A stretch of DNA of 64,000 bases from positions 620,001 to 684,000 of the forward strand of contig NZ_OZ060923.1 of assembly GCF_964059965.1 (NCBI RefSeq), written 5' to 3'. Every line of letters starts with the position of its first letter. The first letter of the stretch is position 1. The notes under the pieces are model-generated. The model saw only the letters and a program-made list of their open reading frames with translations. It was not told the DNA's origin and did not search any database. Position numbers and translations under genes: made by a program. This DNA comes from Fukatsuia anoeciicola (lineage in GTDB: Bacteria > Pseudomonadota > Gammaproteobacteria > Enterobacterales > Enterobacteriaceae). Below, piece after piece: positions 43,615 to 52,868 of the stretch.

Positions 43615-44724
43615 TTAATGAGTTAAATCATCAAAAAACTTTTTAATACCATCTAGAAAGCTCTTTGAACGTGGACTATTTTTTTCATCTGCTGTACCTG
43701 AAAAACTACGTAATAACTGTTTTTGTTCCTCATTTAAGTTAACAGGCGTCTCAACAACAACGCGACAGAATAAATCACCTTTATTATTACCACGAATAGA
43801 TTTAACACCTTTACCACGAAGACGAAATGATTTATTTGTTTGTGTTTCCTCAGATATTTTTAATTTAATTCGTCCCTCTAGGGTTGGAACTTCAATTTCA
43901 CCCCCTAAAGCAGCTATTGCAAAATTAATAGGAACATCACAATATAGATCATTACCATCACGCTTAAAAATTGGATGAGATTTTACTTCTACTTGAACAT
44001 ATAAATCACCATCACCAGCACCTTCACCAGATAAACGAATACGATCTCCTGTATCTACACCAGCAGGTACTTGCACTGATAAAGTTTTAGGTTTTTCTCG
44101 TTGCCCTTTCCCAGCACATTTACTACATTTGTCTCTAGTAATTTTACCATTACCTGCACAATGAGGACAGGTTTGTTGTACAGTAAAGAAACCTTGTTTT
44201 ATACATACTTCACCATTACCTTTACAAGTAGGACAAACCGGCTGAGAACTACCAGGTCTTGCGCCGCTACCATGACAACTATCGCAAGTCTTTAAAACTG
44301 AGAAACTAATTTCTTTGGTAATACCTCGAACTGCTTCTTCTAGCGTTAACTTTAGATCATAACGCAAATCAGAACCACGACGACGTTGGTTGCTATTCTT
44401 ACTACGTCCCCCACCAAAAAAGCTTTGAAATATATCACCTAGATCTTCACCAAAATCGCTAGCAAAACCAGTGGTTGTTGAAGACTCTCCCATTCCACCG
44501 GATTGAAAAGCAGCATGACCATATTGATCATATGTTGCTCGTTTTCCCTTATCACTTAAAATTTTATTAGCCTCATTAATTTCCTTAAATTTAGCTTCGG
44601 CATTCTTGTCCTGATTGCGATCAGGATGGTACTGATTCGCTTTCTTTCTATAAGCTTTTTTGATTTCATCATCTGTTGCATTTCTATTAACGCCTAAAAT
44701 ATCATAATAATCTCTATCCGCCAT
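43615..44724 (-). CDS. dnaJ: Co-chaperone DnaJ
   Basis: DnaJ delivers unfolded proteins to DnaK and stimulates its ATPase. The 369-residue protein (E. coli 376) has the J-domain with HPD at 33-35 (YHPDRNQD), a Gly/Phe-rich linker, four zinc-binding CxxCxGxG repeats at about 140-210 (CDSCHGSG, CPTCKGNG, CPHCAGNG, CSKCAGKG), and the C-terminal substrate domains. It lies 105 bases after dnaK with a GC-rich hairpin between. AGGA about 12 bases upstream may be its ribosome site. Confidence 0.97.
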   Translation of the reverse strand: MADRDYYDILGVNRNATDDEIKKAYRKKANQYHPDRNQDKNAEAKFKEINEANKILSDKGKRATYDQYGHAAFQSGGMGESSTTTGFASDFGEDLGDIFQSFFGGGRSKNSNQRRRGSDLRYDLKLTLEEAVRGITKEISFSVLKTCDSCHGSGARPGSSQPVCPTCKGNGEVCIKQGFFTVQQTCPHCAGNGKITRDKCSKCAGKGQREKPKTLSVQVPAGVDTGDRIRLSGEGAGDGDLYVQVEVKSHPIFKRDGNDLYCDVPINFAIAALGGEIEVPTLEGRIKLKISEETQTNKSFRLRGKGVKSIRGNNKGDLFCRVVVETPVNLNEEQKQLLRSFSGTADEKNSPRSKSFLDGIKKFFDDLTH

Positions 44725-44751
44725 TTATTTTTTCCTATCCTTCACATACGC

Positions 44752-44783
44752 GCACGGGCGTAGAGTTACCTCAACGCCCGTGC
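44752..44783 (-). promoter_or_regulatory. GC-rich hairpin between dnaK and dnaJ
   Basis: GCACGGGCGT (44752-44761) pairs with 44774-44783. After one A-A mismatch, three more pairs (GAG/CTC) close a 4-nt loop. It is among the most GC-rich non-coding sequences in the window. On the minus strand no long U-run follows, so I read it as an mRNA-stabilising or attenuating structure that sets dnaJ output below dnaK, not a full terminator. The role is inferred. Confidence 0.55.
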
Positions 44784-44829
44784 TGATTTTCAGCTGTAGT
44801 AATCACTACCACATCTATTTTAAAAGTGA

Positions 44830-46788
44830 TTATTTTTTATTCTTTTGTTGCTCTTCATCTTTTACCTCTTCAAATTCAGCATCAACAACGTCATCTTCTA
44901 TTTTAGCTTTAGTACTATTATTACTTGATCCAGGTGTAGCGACTTGTTGCTGTACTGCTTCTAACAATTTACTAGAATATTGTTCTAATTGTTTAATTTT
45001 TGCAGTCATCATATCTTTATCTTCGCCTTTAGCAGCAGTCCTTAGTGCAATTAATGCTGTTTCAATGGCAGTTTTATCTTCTGCTGTTAGCTTATCACCA
45101 ATATTTTTTAGCTGTTCTTCCGTACTATGAATTATATGATCAGCTTGATTACGTGTTTGTACTAATTGCTCAAACTTAAGATCATTTTCAGCGTTAGCTT
45201 TTGCATCCTCAATCATTTTTTGGATTTCTGTTTCTTCTAGACCTGAAGAAGCTTTAATAGTAATCTTTTGTTCACGTCCACTATTTTTATCTTTAGCAGA
45301 AACATGTAAAATACCATCTACATCAATATCAAAGGTAACCTCAATTTGAGGTATACCACGCTTTGTTGGTGCGATACCATCAAGGTTAAATTGACCTAAA
45401 GATTTATTATCACTAACACGTTTACGTTCACCCTGTAGTACATGAATAGTTACTGCAGATTGGTTATCTTCTGCAGTAGAAAAAACTTGACTATGTTTAG
45501 TGGGAACAGTCGTATTTTTAGTAATTAATGCTGTCATTACCCCACCCATTGTCTCAATACCAAGCGATAAAGGAGTAACATCAAGTAATAATACATCTTT
45601 CACATCACCAGCAAGAACACCACCCTGAACGGCAGCTCCAATAGCAACAGCCTCATCTGGATTAACATCTTTACGTGGTTCCTTACCAAAAAATTCAGCA
45701 ACTTTCTTCTGTACCATAGGCATGCGAGTCTGACCACCAACTAAAACAACATCTTGAATCTTATTAATAGATAAATTTGTATCTTTTAGTGCTACTTTTA
45801 ATGGCTCAATAGAACGTTTAACTAAATCCTCTACCAGTGATTCTAGTTTTGTTCTCGTCACTTTAATGTTCATATGTTTTGGACCAGAAGCATCAGCAGT
45901 GATATATGGAAGATTAACATCCGTCTGTTGAGCAGAAGAGAGTTCAATTTTTGCTTTTTCTGCCGCTTCTTTTAGACGTTGCATTGCTAAAGGATCCTGA
46001 CGTAAATCAATACCTTGTTCTTTCTTAAACTCTTCAACTAGATAATTAATTAAACGGTTATCAAAATCTTCACCACCAAGATGGGTATCACCATTAGTTG
46101 CTAGTACTTCAAAGGTTTTTTCCCCATCAGTATCACTAATTTCAATAATAGAGATATCAAAAGTACCTCCACCTAGATCATAAACAGCAATCGTACGATC
46201 ACCTTCTTCTTTATCAAGCCCATAAGCTAAAGCAGCAGCGGTAGGTTCATTAATAATACGCTTTACTTCTAGACCAGCAATACGACCCGCATCTTTAGTA
46301 GCCTGACGTTGAGCATCGTTAAAATAAGCAGGCACAGTAATAACAGCTGCAGTAATCTTTTCACCAAGATAATCTTCTGCCGTTTTCTTCATTTTTTTTA
46401 ATATTTCAGCAGAAATTTGTGGGGGCGCCATCTTCTCTCTTCTTACTTCAACCCAAGCATCATCATTATCAGCAGCAACGATTTTATATGGCATAATACC
46501 CTTGTCGCGCTGAGCTTCTTCATCTTTAAAACGACGACCAATTAAACGTTTAATGGCATATAATGTATTTTTTGGATTAGTAACAGCTTGACGCTTAGCC
46601 GGTTGTCCTACCAAAACTTCTCCGTTTTCAGTATAAGCAACAACAGAAGGCGTAGTACGATCACCCTCACTATTTTCTAAAACACGCGCCTTTTTACCAT
46701 CCATAACAGCGACACAAGAATTAGTTGTACCTAAGTCAATACCAATAATTTTAGATCTATTCTTTTTTTGTTGTTGTTGTTCAGTCAT
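44830..46788 (-). CDS. dnaK: Hsp70 chaperone DnaK
   Basis: DnaK is the ATP-driven Hsp70. The 652-residue protein (E. coli 638) has the nucleotide-binding domain with GIDLGTTNSC and AVYDLGGGTFDIS near 205, the linker DVLLLDVTPLSLGIETMGG near 400, the substrate-binding domain, and the C-terminal EFEEVKD motif. The start ATG adds about eleven polar residues (TEQQQQKKNRS) before the usual KIIGIDLG; no later start codon precedes KIIG, so the extension appears real. It is expressed from a heat-shock promoter at 46899-46926. Confidence 0.97.
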   Translation of the reverse strand: MTEQQQQKKNRSKIIGIDLGTTNSCVAVMDGKKARVLENSEGDRTTPSVVAYTENGEVLVGQPAKRQAVTNPKNTLYAIKRLIGRRFKDEEAQRDKGIMPYKIVAADNDDAWVEVRREKMAPPQISAEILKKMKKTAEDYLGEKITAAVITVPAYFNDAQRQATKDAGRIAGLEVKRIINEPTAAALAYGLDKEEGDRTIAVYDLGGGTFDISIIEISDTDGEKTFEVLATNGDTHLGGEDFDNRLINYLVEEFKKEQGIDLRQDPLAMQRLKEAAEKAKIELSSAQQTDVNLPYITADASGPKHMNIKVTRTKLESLVEDLVKRSIEPLKVALKDTNLSINKIQDVVLVGGQTRMPMVQKKVAEFFGKEPRKDVNPDEAVAIGAAVQGGVLAGDVKDVLLLDVTPLSLGIETMGGVMTALITKNTTVPTKHSQVFSTAEDNQSAVTIHVLQGERKRVSDNKSLGQFNLDGIAPTKRGIPQIEVTFDIDVDGILHVSAKDKNSGREQKITIKASSGLEETEIQKMIEDAKANAENDLKFEQLVQTRNQADHIIHSTEEQLKNIGDKLTAEDKTAIETALIALRTAAKGEDKDMMTAKIKQLEQYSSKLLEAVQQQVATPGSSNNSTKAKIEDDVVDAEFEEVKDEEQQKNKK

Positions 46789-46898
46789 CTGACATTACCC
46801 CAAAATAAATTTATTATTAATCTGTGGAAGGATGGTCTATTCTTGACTGTCTATTAACTCCATCACACCACAACATTAGTGATTACGGTTAATAGATA

Positions 46899-46926
46899 AG
46901 ATGGGGTCATGCATCACAGCATCAAG
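46899..46926 (-). promoter_or_regulatory. Sigma-32 heat-shock promoter of dnaK
   Basis: On the minus strand CCCCTTGAT (its CTTGAT at 46926-46921) and CCCCATCT (46906-46899) are separated by 14 bases. Both boxes match the sigma-32 consensus CTTGAAA/CCCCATNT, and the whole segment, from TCTCCCC to ATTAACCG, closely resembles E. coli dnaK P1 as I recall it. This predicts a start site near 46890 and a leader of about 100 bases. It implies that rpoH is retained elsewhere. Confidence 0.88.
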
Positions 46927-46966
46927 GGGAGAAATAAAAAAAATTATTTTTTAATACTTTAAACTA

Positions 46967-47533
46967 TTATTTAATACGAGAAATATATTCACCAGAACGA
47001 GTATCTACTTTAATTATTTCACCTTGTTGAACAAATAATGGTACTTTAACTATTGCACCTGTACTCAAGATTGCTGGCTTATAACTAGTACCTGTAGTAT
47101 CTCCTTTTAATCCGGGATTAGTATTAATAATTTTAAGTTCAATAAAATTTGGTGGACTGACTGTAATCGGCTGACCGTTCCATAAAGTTAAAACGCATTT
47201 AGTCTGTTCTACTAACCATTTTATATTTGCAGCAATAACTTTTTTATCAACAGCTAACTGCTCAAAATTATCATTATTCATGAAGTGCCAAAATTTACCA
47301 TCATTATATAAATATGTTAAATTTATATCGACTACATCTGCTGAGGACACAGTATCAGTAGATTTAAAAGTTTTTTCTAGTAATTTACCAGAAATAAGCT
47401 TGCGAATATGGGTACGAACAAATGCCTGCCCTTTACCTGGTTTAACAAATTCATTATCAATAACAGTACAAGGTTCACCATCTAACATAATTTTAAGACC
47501 AGAACGAAATTCATTACTAAAATAAGTCGCCAT
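46967..47533 (-). CDS. efp: Translation elongation factor P
   Basis: EF-P rescues ribosomes stalled at consecutive prolines. The 188-residue protein, the same length as in E. coli, starts MATYFSNEFRSGLKI and keeps Lys34 in KPGKGQAF, the residue that receives beta-lysine. An upstream in-frame ATG at 47575 would add 14 residues and overlap epmB; I reject it because the ATG at 47533 matches the family and has GAGAGAA upstream. The divergent neighbour is the modifying enzyme gene epmB. Confidence 0.96.
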   Translation of the reverse strand: MATYFSNEFRSGLKIMLDGEPCTVIDNEFVKPGKGQAFVRTHIRKLISGKLLEKTFKSTDTVSSADVVDINLTYLYNDGKFWHFMNNDNFEQLAVDKKVIAANIKWLVEQTKCVLTLWNGQPITVSPPNFIELKIINTNPGLKGDTTGTSYKPAILSTGAIVKVPLFVQQGEIIKVDTRSGEYISRIK

Positions 47534-47566
47534 AATAGTTCTCTCAAAGCTAATATTTAAATAAAA

Positions 47567-48589
47567 ATGACACATATTATAACTCTAAATACATCTACTA
47601 AAGAAGATTGGTTGCAGCAACTCTCTGATTCTATTACTAACCCTAATGAATTGTTACATCTTTTAGAACTTAATAAACATTCAGATTTACTACAAGGATG
47701 TAATGCGCGTAGCTTATTTCCTCTTCATGTTCCTAGAGCTTTTGTCGCACGCATGGAAATTGGAAATGCTAAAGATCCTTTGTTGTTACAAGTTCTTACT
47801 ATCCAAGAAGAGTTTATAGCTGTATCTGGCTTTACTAGCGATCCTCTAAAAGAACAAAGTACCATAATACCAGGTCTTCTACATAAGTATCATAATCGTG
47901 TACTACTATTAGTAAAAGGAGGTTGTGCTATCAATTGTCGCTATTGCTTCCGTCGTCATTTTCCTTACCAAAATAACCAAGGTAATAAAAAAAATTGGCA
48001 TCAATCATTACAATATATACGTCAACATACTGAGCTTGATGAAATTATTTTTTCTGGCGGGGATCCTTTAATGGCAAAAGATTATGAATTAAATTGGTTA
48101 ATTACTGAGCTTGAAAAAATTAAGCATATTAAACGACTACGTATTCATACTCGTCTGCCTGTAGTAATTCCAGCACGCATTACTAAAGCTTTATGTCAAC
48201 AGTTTTCTAATTCAAGCCTGCAAATATTAATGGTGACACATATCAACCATGCAAATGAAATCAATCAACCATTATATGACAGTATGGCACAATTAAAATA
48301 TGCAGGAGTAACATTGTTAAATCAAAGTGTCTTATTAAGAGGCGTCAATGATACTGTGATAGCATTGGTAGAACTTAGTAATGCATTATTTAATGCTGGT
48401 ATTTTGCCTTATTACATTCATTTATTAGATAAAGTACAAGGTGCTGCGCATTTTATGGTTGATAATAACAAAGCACAATATCTAATGAAAGAGCTATTAA
48501 GCCGTGTATCTGGTTATCTCGTACCACGTTTTGTACGAGAAACTAGCGGCGCAATTAGCAAAATACCATTAGAACTAAAACTTATGTAA
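47567..48589 (+). CDS. epmB: EF-P lysine 2,3-aminomutase EpmB (YjeK)
   Basis: EpmB is a radical-SAM enzyme that converts (S)-alpha-lysine to (R)-beta-lysine, which EpmA attaches to EF-P Lys34. The 340-residue protein (E. coli 342) has the iron-sulfur cysteines in CAINCRYCFRRHFPY near residue 119, IFSGGDPLMAKD near 158, and QSVLLRGVND near 245. It is 33 bases from efp in the divergent orientation, as in E. coli. epmA is not in this window. Confidence 0.94.
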   Translation: MTHIITLNTSTKEDWLQQLSDSITNPNELLHLLELNKHSDLLQGCNARSLFPLHVPRAFVARMEIGNAKDPLLLQVLTIQEEFIAVSGFTSDPLKEQSTIIPGLLHKYHNRVLLLVKGGCAINCRYCFRRHFPYQNNQGNKKNWHQSLQYIRQHTELDEIIFSGGDPLMAKDYELNWLITELEKIKHIKRLRIHTRLPVVIPARITKALCQQFSNSSLQILMVTHINHANEINQPLYDSMAQLKYAGVTLLNQSVLLRGVNDTVIALVELSNALFNAGILPYYIHLLDKVQGAAHFMVDNNKAQYLMKELLSRVSGYLVPRFVRETSGAISKIPLELKLM

Positions 48590-48608
48590 AACTAAATTTA
48601 AACTAATA

Positions 48609-48650
48609 GAATATATCAATAGATTTAGCAAGAGATCTATTGATATATTC
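48609..48650 (+). terminator. Terminator of epmB
   Basis: A 16-bp perfect AT-rich stem (GAATATATCAATAGAT at 48609-48624; complement at 48635-48650) with a 10-nt loop begins 20 bases after the epmB stop and is followed by TTAATATTAA. Confidence 0.65.
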
Positions 48651-48783
48651 TTAATATTAAAATAAGTTAAATATTGAGCATAATAACCTTGGTATTTTAC
48701 TTAAGAGCATGGCTTTGTTCCTGAGAATTAATCACAGGATAGCAAGGTTGTAACCAACTGAGAAATAAAACAGGAATACTACC

Positions 48784-51474
48784 ATGTCAGATTATTTAAA
48801 TAATGACCAAGATCCAATCGAAACTAGTGACTGGCGGCAGGCTATTAAATCAGTCATCCATGAAGAAGGTATTGAGCGCGCTCAATACCTTCTATATCAA
48901 GTTTTAAATGAAGCCTATAAAGGTGGTGTTAATTTAATTCCAAATTTAATAAATATAAATTCGATAAATGATGATTACATTAATACTATTCCCGTAGAAG
49001 ATGAACCCGCTTACCCAGGTAATCTTAATTTAGAACGACGTATACGCTCTGCTATACGTTGGAATGCCATAATGGCAGTATTACGTGCTTCAAAAAAGAA
49101 TCTTAATCTAGGTGGACATATTTCCTCTTTTCAATCTTCGGCAACTTTCTATGATGTTTGTTTTAATCATTTTTTTCGTGCCCGTAATGAAAAAGATGGT
49201 GGTGATTTAGTTTATTTTCAAGGTCATATTGCCCCAGGGATTTATGCGCGTGCTTTTCTTGAGGGTCGATTAACACAAGAGCAAATGGATAACTTTCGCC
49301 AAGAAATTGATGGAAAAGGGCTTTCTTCTTACCCGCATCCTAAATTAATGCCTGAATTTTGGCAATTTCCTACAGTTTCCATGGGACTAGGACCTATTAG
49401 CGCTATCTATCAGGCAAAGTTTCTTAAATACCTAAATAATCGTGGCTTAAAAAATACCTCAGCACAAACAGTTTATGCTTTCTTAGGGGACGGTGAAATG
49501 GATGAACCAGAATCTAAGGGTGTTATCACTATTGCAACCCGTGAAAAACTAGATAACTTGATTTTTGTTATCAACTGTAACCTACAGCGCCTTGATGGCC
49601 CAGTTACAGGTAATGGTAAAATTATTAACGAATTAGGAAGCATTTTTGCTGGTGCTGGTTGGCAAGTTTTAAAAGTTATCTGGGGAGATCGTTGGGATGC
49701 CCTATTACGCAAAGATAGCAGTGGTAAATTAATTCAATTAATGAATGAAACTTTAGATGGTGATTATCAAACATTTACATCTAAAGATGGTGCTTATATT
49801 CGTAAACATTTCTTTGGTCGTTTTCCTGAAACTCAAACATTAGTCGCAGATATGAGTGATAATGAAATATGGTTACTAAACCGTGGTGGGCATGATCCCA
49901 AGAAAATTTTTGCTGCGTTAAAAAAAGCACATAATACTAAGGGTAAACCGACGGTTATCTTAGCTCATACTATTAAAGGCTATGGCATGGGAGAAACAGT
50001 AGAAGGTAAAAATATCGCTCATCAGGTAAAAAAAATGAGTATACTTGAAGTTAATTATTTGCGTAATCGTTTTGATATACCTATTACTGATACTGATATC
50101 GAAAAAATGCCATACATTACCTTTGATAAAGATTCTGAAGAAAATAAATACCTACATGCTCGTCGTCGAGCCTTATCTGGTTATTTACCAGCTCGTTTAA
50201 AAAATTTTACTAAAAAAGAAGAATTAGAATTACCTATGCTAACAGATTTTAATTCACTATTAACGACACAAATAAAAGAAATCTCTACTACTATTGCCTT
50301 TGTACGCGTATTAAATTTACTATTAAAGAATAAATCAATTAAACACCGTATAGTACCTATTATTGCTGATGAAGCACGTACATTTGGTATGGAAGGTTTA
50401 TTCCGTCAAATTGGTATTTATAACCCTAATGGTCAACAGTATACTCCACAGGATCATGAACAAGTTGCTTATTACAAAGAAGATAGAAAAGGACAAATTT
50501 TACAAGAAGGCATTAACGAACTAGGAGCAGCTGCTTCTTGGTTAGCGGCAGCGACGTCATATAGTAGTAACGACTTTCCTATGATTCCGTTTTATATCTA
50601 TTACTCTATGTTTGGTTTTCAGCGTATTGGTGATTTATGCTGGGCAGCTGGTGATCAACAAGCACGTGGTTTTCTTATTGGTGGCACTTCAGGACGTACT
50701 ACTCTTAATGGTGAAGGTTTACAACATGAAGATGGTCATAGTCATATTCAATCGTTAACTATTCCTAATTGCCTTTCTTATGACCCTGCTTATGCTTATG
50801 AAGTTGCAGTTATTATACATGACGGTTTAAAACGTATGTATGGTAAAGCACAGGAAAATATTTACTATTATCTGACAACGCTTAACGAAAACTATGCAAT
50901 GCCAGCAATGCCGAAAGGGGTTGAAGAAGGTATTCGTAAAGGTATTTATAAATTAGAAACAACTGATAAGAATGATAGCAAGGGTAAGGTTCAATTAATT
51001 AGCTCAGGTGCTATTTTACGGCATGTTCGCAAAGCAGCTCAAATTCTTTTTGAGCAATATGGTATTACCTCTGATGTTTATAGTGTTACTTCATTTACTG
51101 AACTAGCACGTGATGGTCAAGATTGCGAACGTTGGAATATGTTACATCCAACAGAAAAATCACGTATCCCTTATATTGCAACAATTATGCATGATGCACC
51201 TACGATCGCCTCTACTGATTACATGAAATTATTTGCTGAGCAAATCCGAAACTTCATTCCTGCTAATCAATTCTGTGTGTTAGGTACTGATGGCTATGGT
51301 TGTTCTGATAGTCGTGAAAATTTACGTCGTTATTTTGAAATTGATGCTTCTTATGTAGTAGTTGCTGCTTTAAATGAATTAGCTAAGCATGGTGATATTA
51401 ATACCAGTATTGTTACAGAAGCCATCACTAAATTTAATATTAATGCTGATAAAGTTAACCCACGCTTAGCGTAA
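48784..51474 (+). CDS. aceE: Pyruvate dehydrogenase E1 component AceE
   Basis: AceE is the thiamine-diphosphate-dependent E1 homodimer that decarboxylates pyruvate and acetylates the lipoyl group of AceF. The 896-residue protein (E. coli 887) has the TPP motif GDGEMDEPES near 235 ending with FVINCN, and the conserved C-terminal half with EDGHSH near 655. An AACAGGAATACTACC leader gives the ribosome site. pdhR, which precedes aceE in E. coli, is absent, so control by PdhR is not expected from context. A perfect 30-nt palindrome lies at 48864-48893. Confidence 0.97.
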   Translation: MSDYLNNDQDPIETSDWRQAIKSVIHEEGIERAQYLLYQVLNEAYKGGVNLIPNLININSINDDYINTIPVEDEPAYPGNLNLERRIRSAIRWNAIMAVLRASKKNLNLGGHISSFQSSATFYDVCFNHFFRARNEKDGGDLVYFQGHIAPGIYARAFLEGRLTQEQMDNFRQEIDGKGLSSYPHPKLMPEFWQFPTVSMGLGPISAIYQAKFLKYLNNRGLKNTSAQTVYAFLGDGEMDEPESKGVITIATREKLDNLIFVINCNLQRLDGPVTGNGKIINELGSIFAGAGWQVLKVIWGDRWDALLRKDSSGKLIQLMNETLDGDYQTFTSKDGAYIRKHFFGRFPETQTLVADMSDNEIWLLNRGGHDPKKIFAALKKAHNTKGKPTVILAHTIKGYGMGETVEGKNIAHQVKKMSILEVNYLRNRFDIPITDTDIEKMPYITFDKDSEENKYLHARRRALSGYLPARLKNFTKKEELELPMLTDFNSLLTTQIKEISTTIAFVRVLNLLLKNKSIKHRIVPIIADEARTFGMEGLFRQIGIYNPNGQQYTPQDHEQVAYYKEDRKGQILQEGINELGAAASWLAAATSYSSNDFPMIPFYIYYSMFGFQRIGDLCWAAGDQQARGFLIGGTSGRTTLNGEGLQHEDGHSHIQSLTIPNCLSYDPAYAYEVAVIIHDGLKRMYGKAQENIYYYLTTLNENYAMPAMPKGVEEGIRKGIYKLETTDKNDSKGKVQLISSGAILRHVRKAAQILFEQYGITSDVYSVTSFTELARDGQDCERWNMLHPTEKSRIPYIATIMHDAPTIASTDYMKLFAEQIRNFIPANQFCVLGTDGYGCSDSRENLRRYFEIDASYVVVAALNELAKHGDINTSIVTEAITKFNINADKVNPRLA
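48864..48893. repeat. 30-nt perfect palindrome inside aceE
   Basis: AGAAGGTATTGAGCG (48864-48878) is followed without a loop by its exact reverse complement (48879-48893). In frame it encodes the conserved EEGIERAQYLL segment near residue 30, so the protein is not disturbed. Confidence 0.95.
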
Positions 51475-51515
51475 CAGATACAACAGACCTAGTAGAAATA
51501 AAAGGTAATTTATTT

Positions 51516-52832
51516 ATGTCTATTGAAATAAAAGTACCGGATATTGGCACCGATAAAGTAGAAGTTACCGAAATTATGGTAAAAATAGGAGATCCTATTG
51601 AGATCGAGCAATCATTAATCACTGTCGAAGGTGATAAGGCGTCAATTGAAATTCCTTCTCCATATACAGGTATCATAAAAGAAATTAAAGTTGCGCTTGG
51701 TGATAAAATCGAAACTGGTAAATTAATTATGATTTGTGAGTGTTATCCTAATAACGATAACATGTCTGCCAATATAGAAGAAAAACTAACAGCGGAACTT
51801 CCATTAACGCTTATCACAATTGATAAAAATAATATTAATAATGATACTACTAATAATAAAATTCACAATAGTAGTGTAGGTAGTAGTGATATAAATAACA
51901 TAAATAAGTTTACAGAAAATTCCTCTTATGCACATGCAACACCGTTAATACGTCGTTTGGCACGTAAATTTGGTATTGATTTAGCAAAAGTAATCGCAAC
52001 AGGCCGTAAGGGGCGTATCCTACATGAAGATCTACAAATATATATGAAAAAACTAATTAAATATACTGGTGAAAAGGAAACACCAAGTAACGATATTTTG
52101 CCATGGCCAAAAGTTAATTTTAGTAAATTTGGTGACATTGAAGAAATTGAATTAAATCGTATCCAAAAGATTTCTGGTGCTAATTTAAGCCGTAACTGGA
52201 TTATGATTCCACATGTTACGCAATTCGATGAAACCAATATAACAGAACTTGAGGTTTTCCGTAAACAACAAAATATTGAATTAGAAAAAAAGAAATATGA
52301 TGTAAAAATCACTATCCTTATTTTTTTAATGAAAGCAGCAGCGCAAGCATTAGAAGTTTACCCGTATTTTAATAGTTCTCTTTCTTCTAATGCCCAAAAA
52401 CTAATACTTAAAAAATACATTAATATTGGTATTGCCATTGATACAACTAATGGCTTAGTTGTTCCGGTATTTCGTAATGTCAATAAAAAAGGCATAATTG
52501 AATTATCACGTGAACTAGCATTAATTTCTAAAAAAGCACGTGATGGCAAGTTAACTCCTACTGATATACAAGGGGGATGTTTTACTATATCAAACTTAGG
52601 AGGTATCGGTAGTACAGCATTTACACCCATTATTAATGCCCCAGAAGTAGCAATTCTTGGTGTCTCTAAGTCATTAATAAAACCGATTTGGAATGGTAAA
52701 AAGTTTGTGCCACGTTTAATGCTACCGCTATCACTTTCCTTTGATCATCGTGTTATAGATGGTGCTGCAGGTGCTCATTTTATCAAACATATTAGCTATT
52801 TAATGGCAGATATCCGTCGTCTTGTTATGTGA
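51516..52832 (+). CDS. aceF: Dihydrolipoamide acetyltransferase AceF (single lipoyl domain)
   Basis: AceF forms the core of the pyruvate dehydrogenase complex. The 438-residue protein has one lipoyl domain (residues 1-78, lipoyl Lys41 in EGDKASIEI), an Asn-rich linker, an E3-binding domain (about 143-178, ATPLIRRLARKFGIDL), and the catalytic domain with SFDHRVIDG (His411). E. coli AceF is 630 residues with three lipoyl domains, so two have been lost here. One lipoyl domain suffices for catalysis in many bacteria. The stop is TGA, one of only two TGA stops among the intact genes. Confidence 0.96.
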   Translation: MSIEIKVPDIGTDKVEVTEIMVKIGDPIEIEQSLITVEGDKASIEIPSPYTGIIKEIKVALGDKIETGKLIMICECYPNNDNMSANIEEKLTAELPLTLITIDKNNINNDTTNNKIHNSSVGSSDINNINKFTENSSYAHATPLIRRLARKFGIDLAKVIATGRKGRILHEDLQIYMKKLIKYTGEKETPSNDILPWPKVNFSKFGDIEEIELNRIQKISGANLSRNWIMIPHVTQFDETNITELEVFRKQQNIELEKKKYDVKITILIFLMKAAAQALEVYPYFNSSLSSNAQKLILKKYINIGIAIDTTNGLVVPVFRNVNKKGIIELSRELALISKKARDGKLTPTDIQGGCFTISNLGGIGSTAFTPIINAPEVAILGVSKSLIKPIWNGKKFVPRLMLPLSLSFDHRVIDGAAGAHFIKHISYLMADIRRLVM

Positions 52833-52868
52833 TATTTTATTATCAAACAAACCCTATGAGAAAATATA

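Noticed and set aside
44780..45130. Open frames opposite dnaK, dnaJ, aceF, lptD and others
   Set aside because: They are antisense or overlapping shadows of well-supported genes, with no family resemblance or ribosome site.
47534..47575. Longer EF-P starting at ATG 47575
   Set aside because: It would overlap the epmB start on the other strand and adds residues foreign to the EF-P family.
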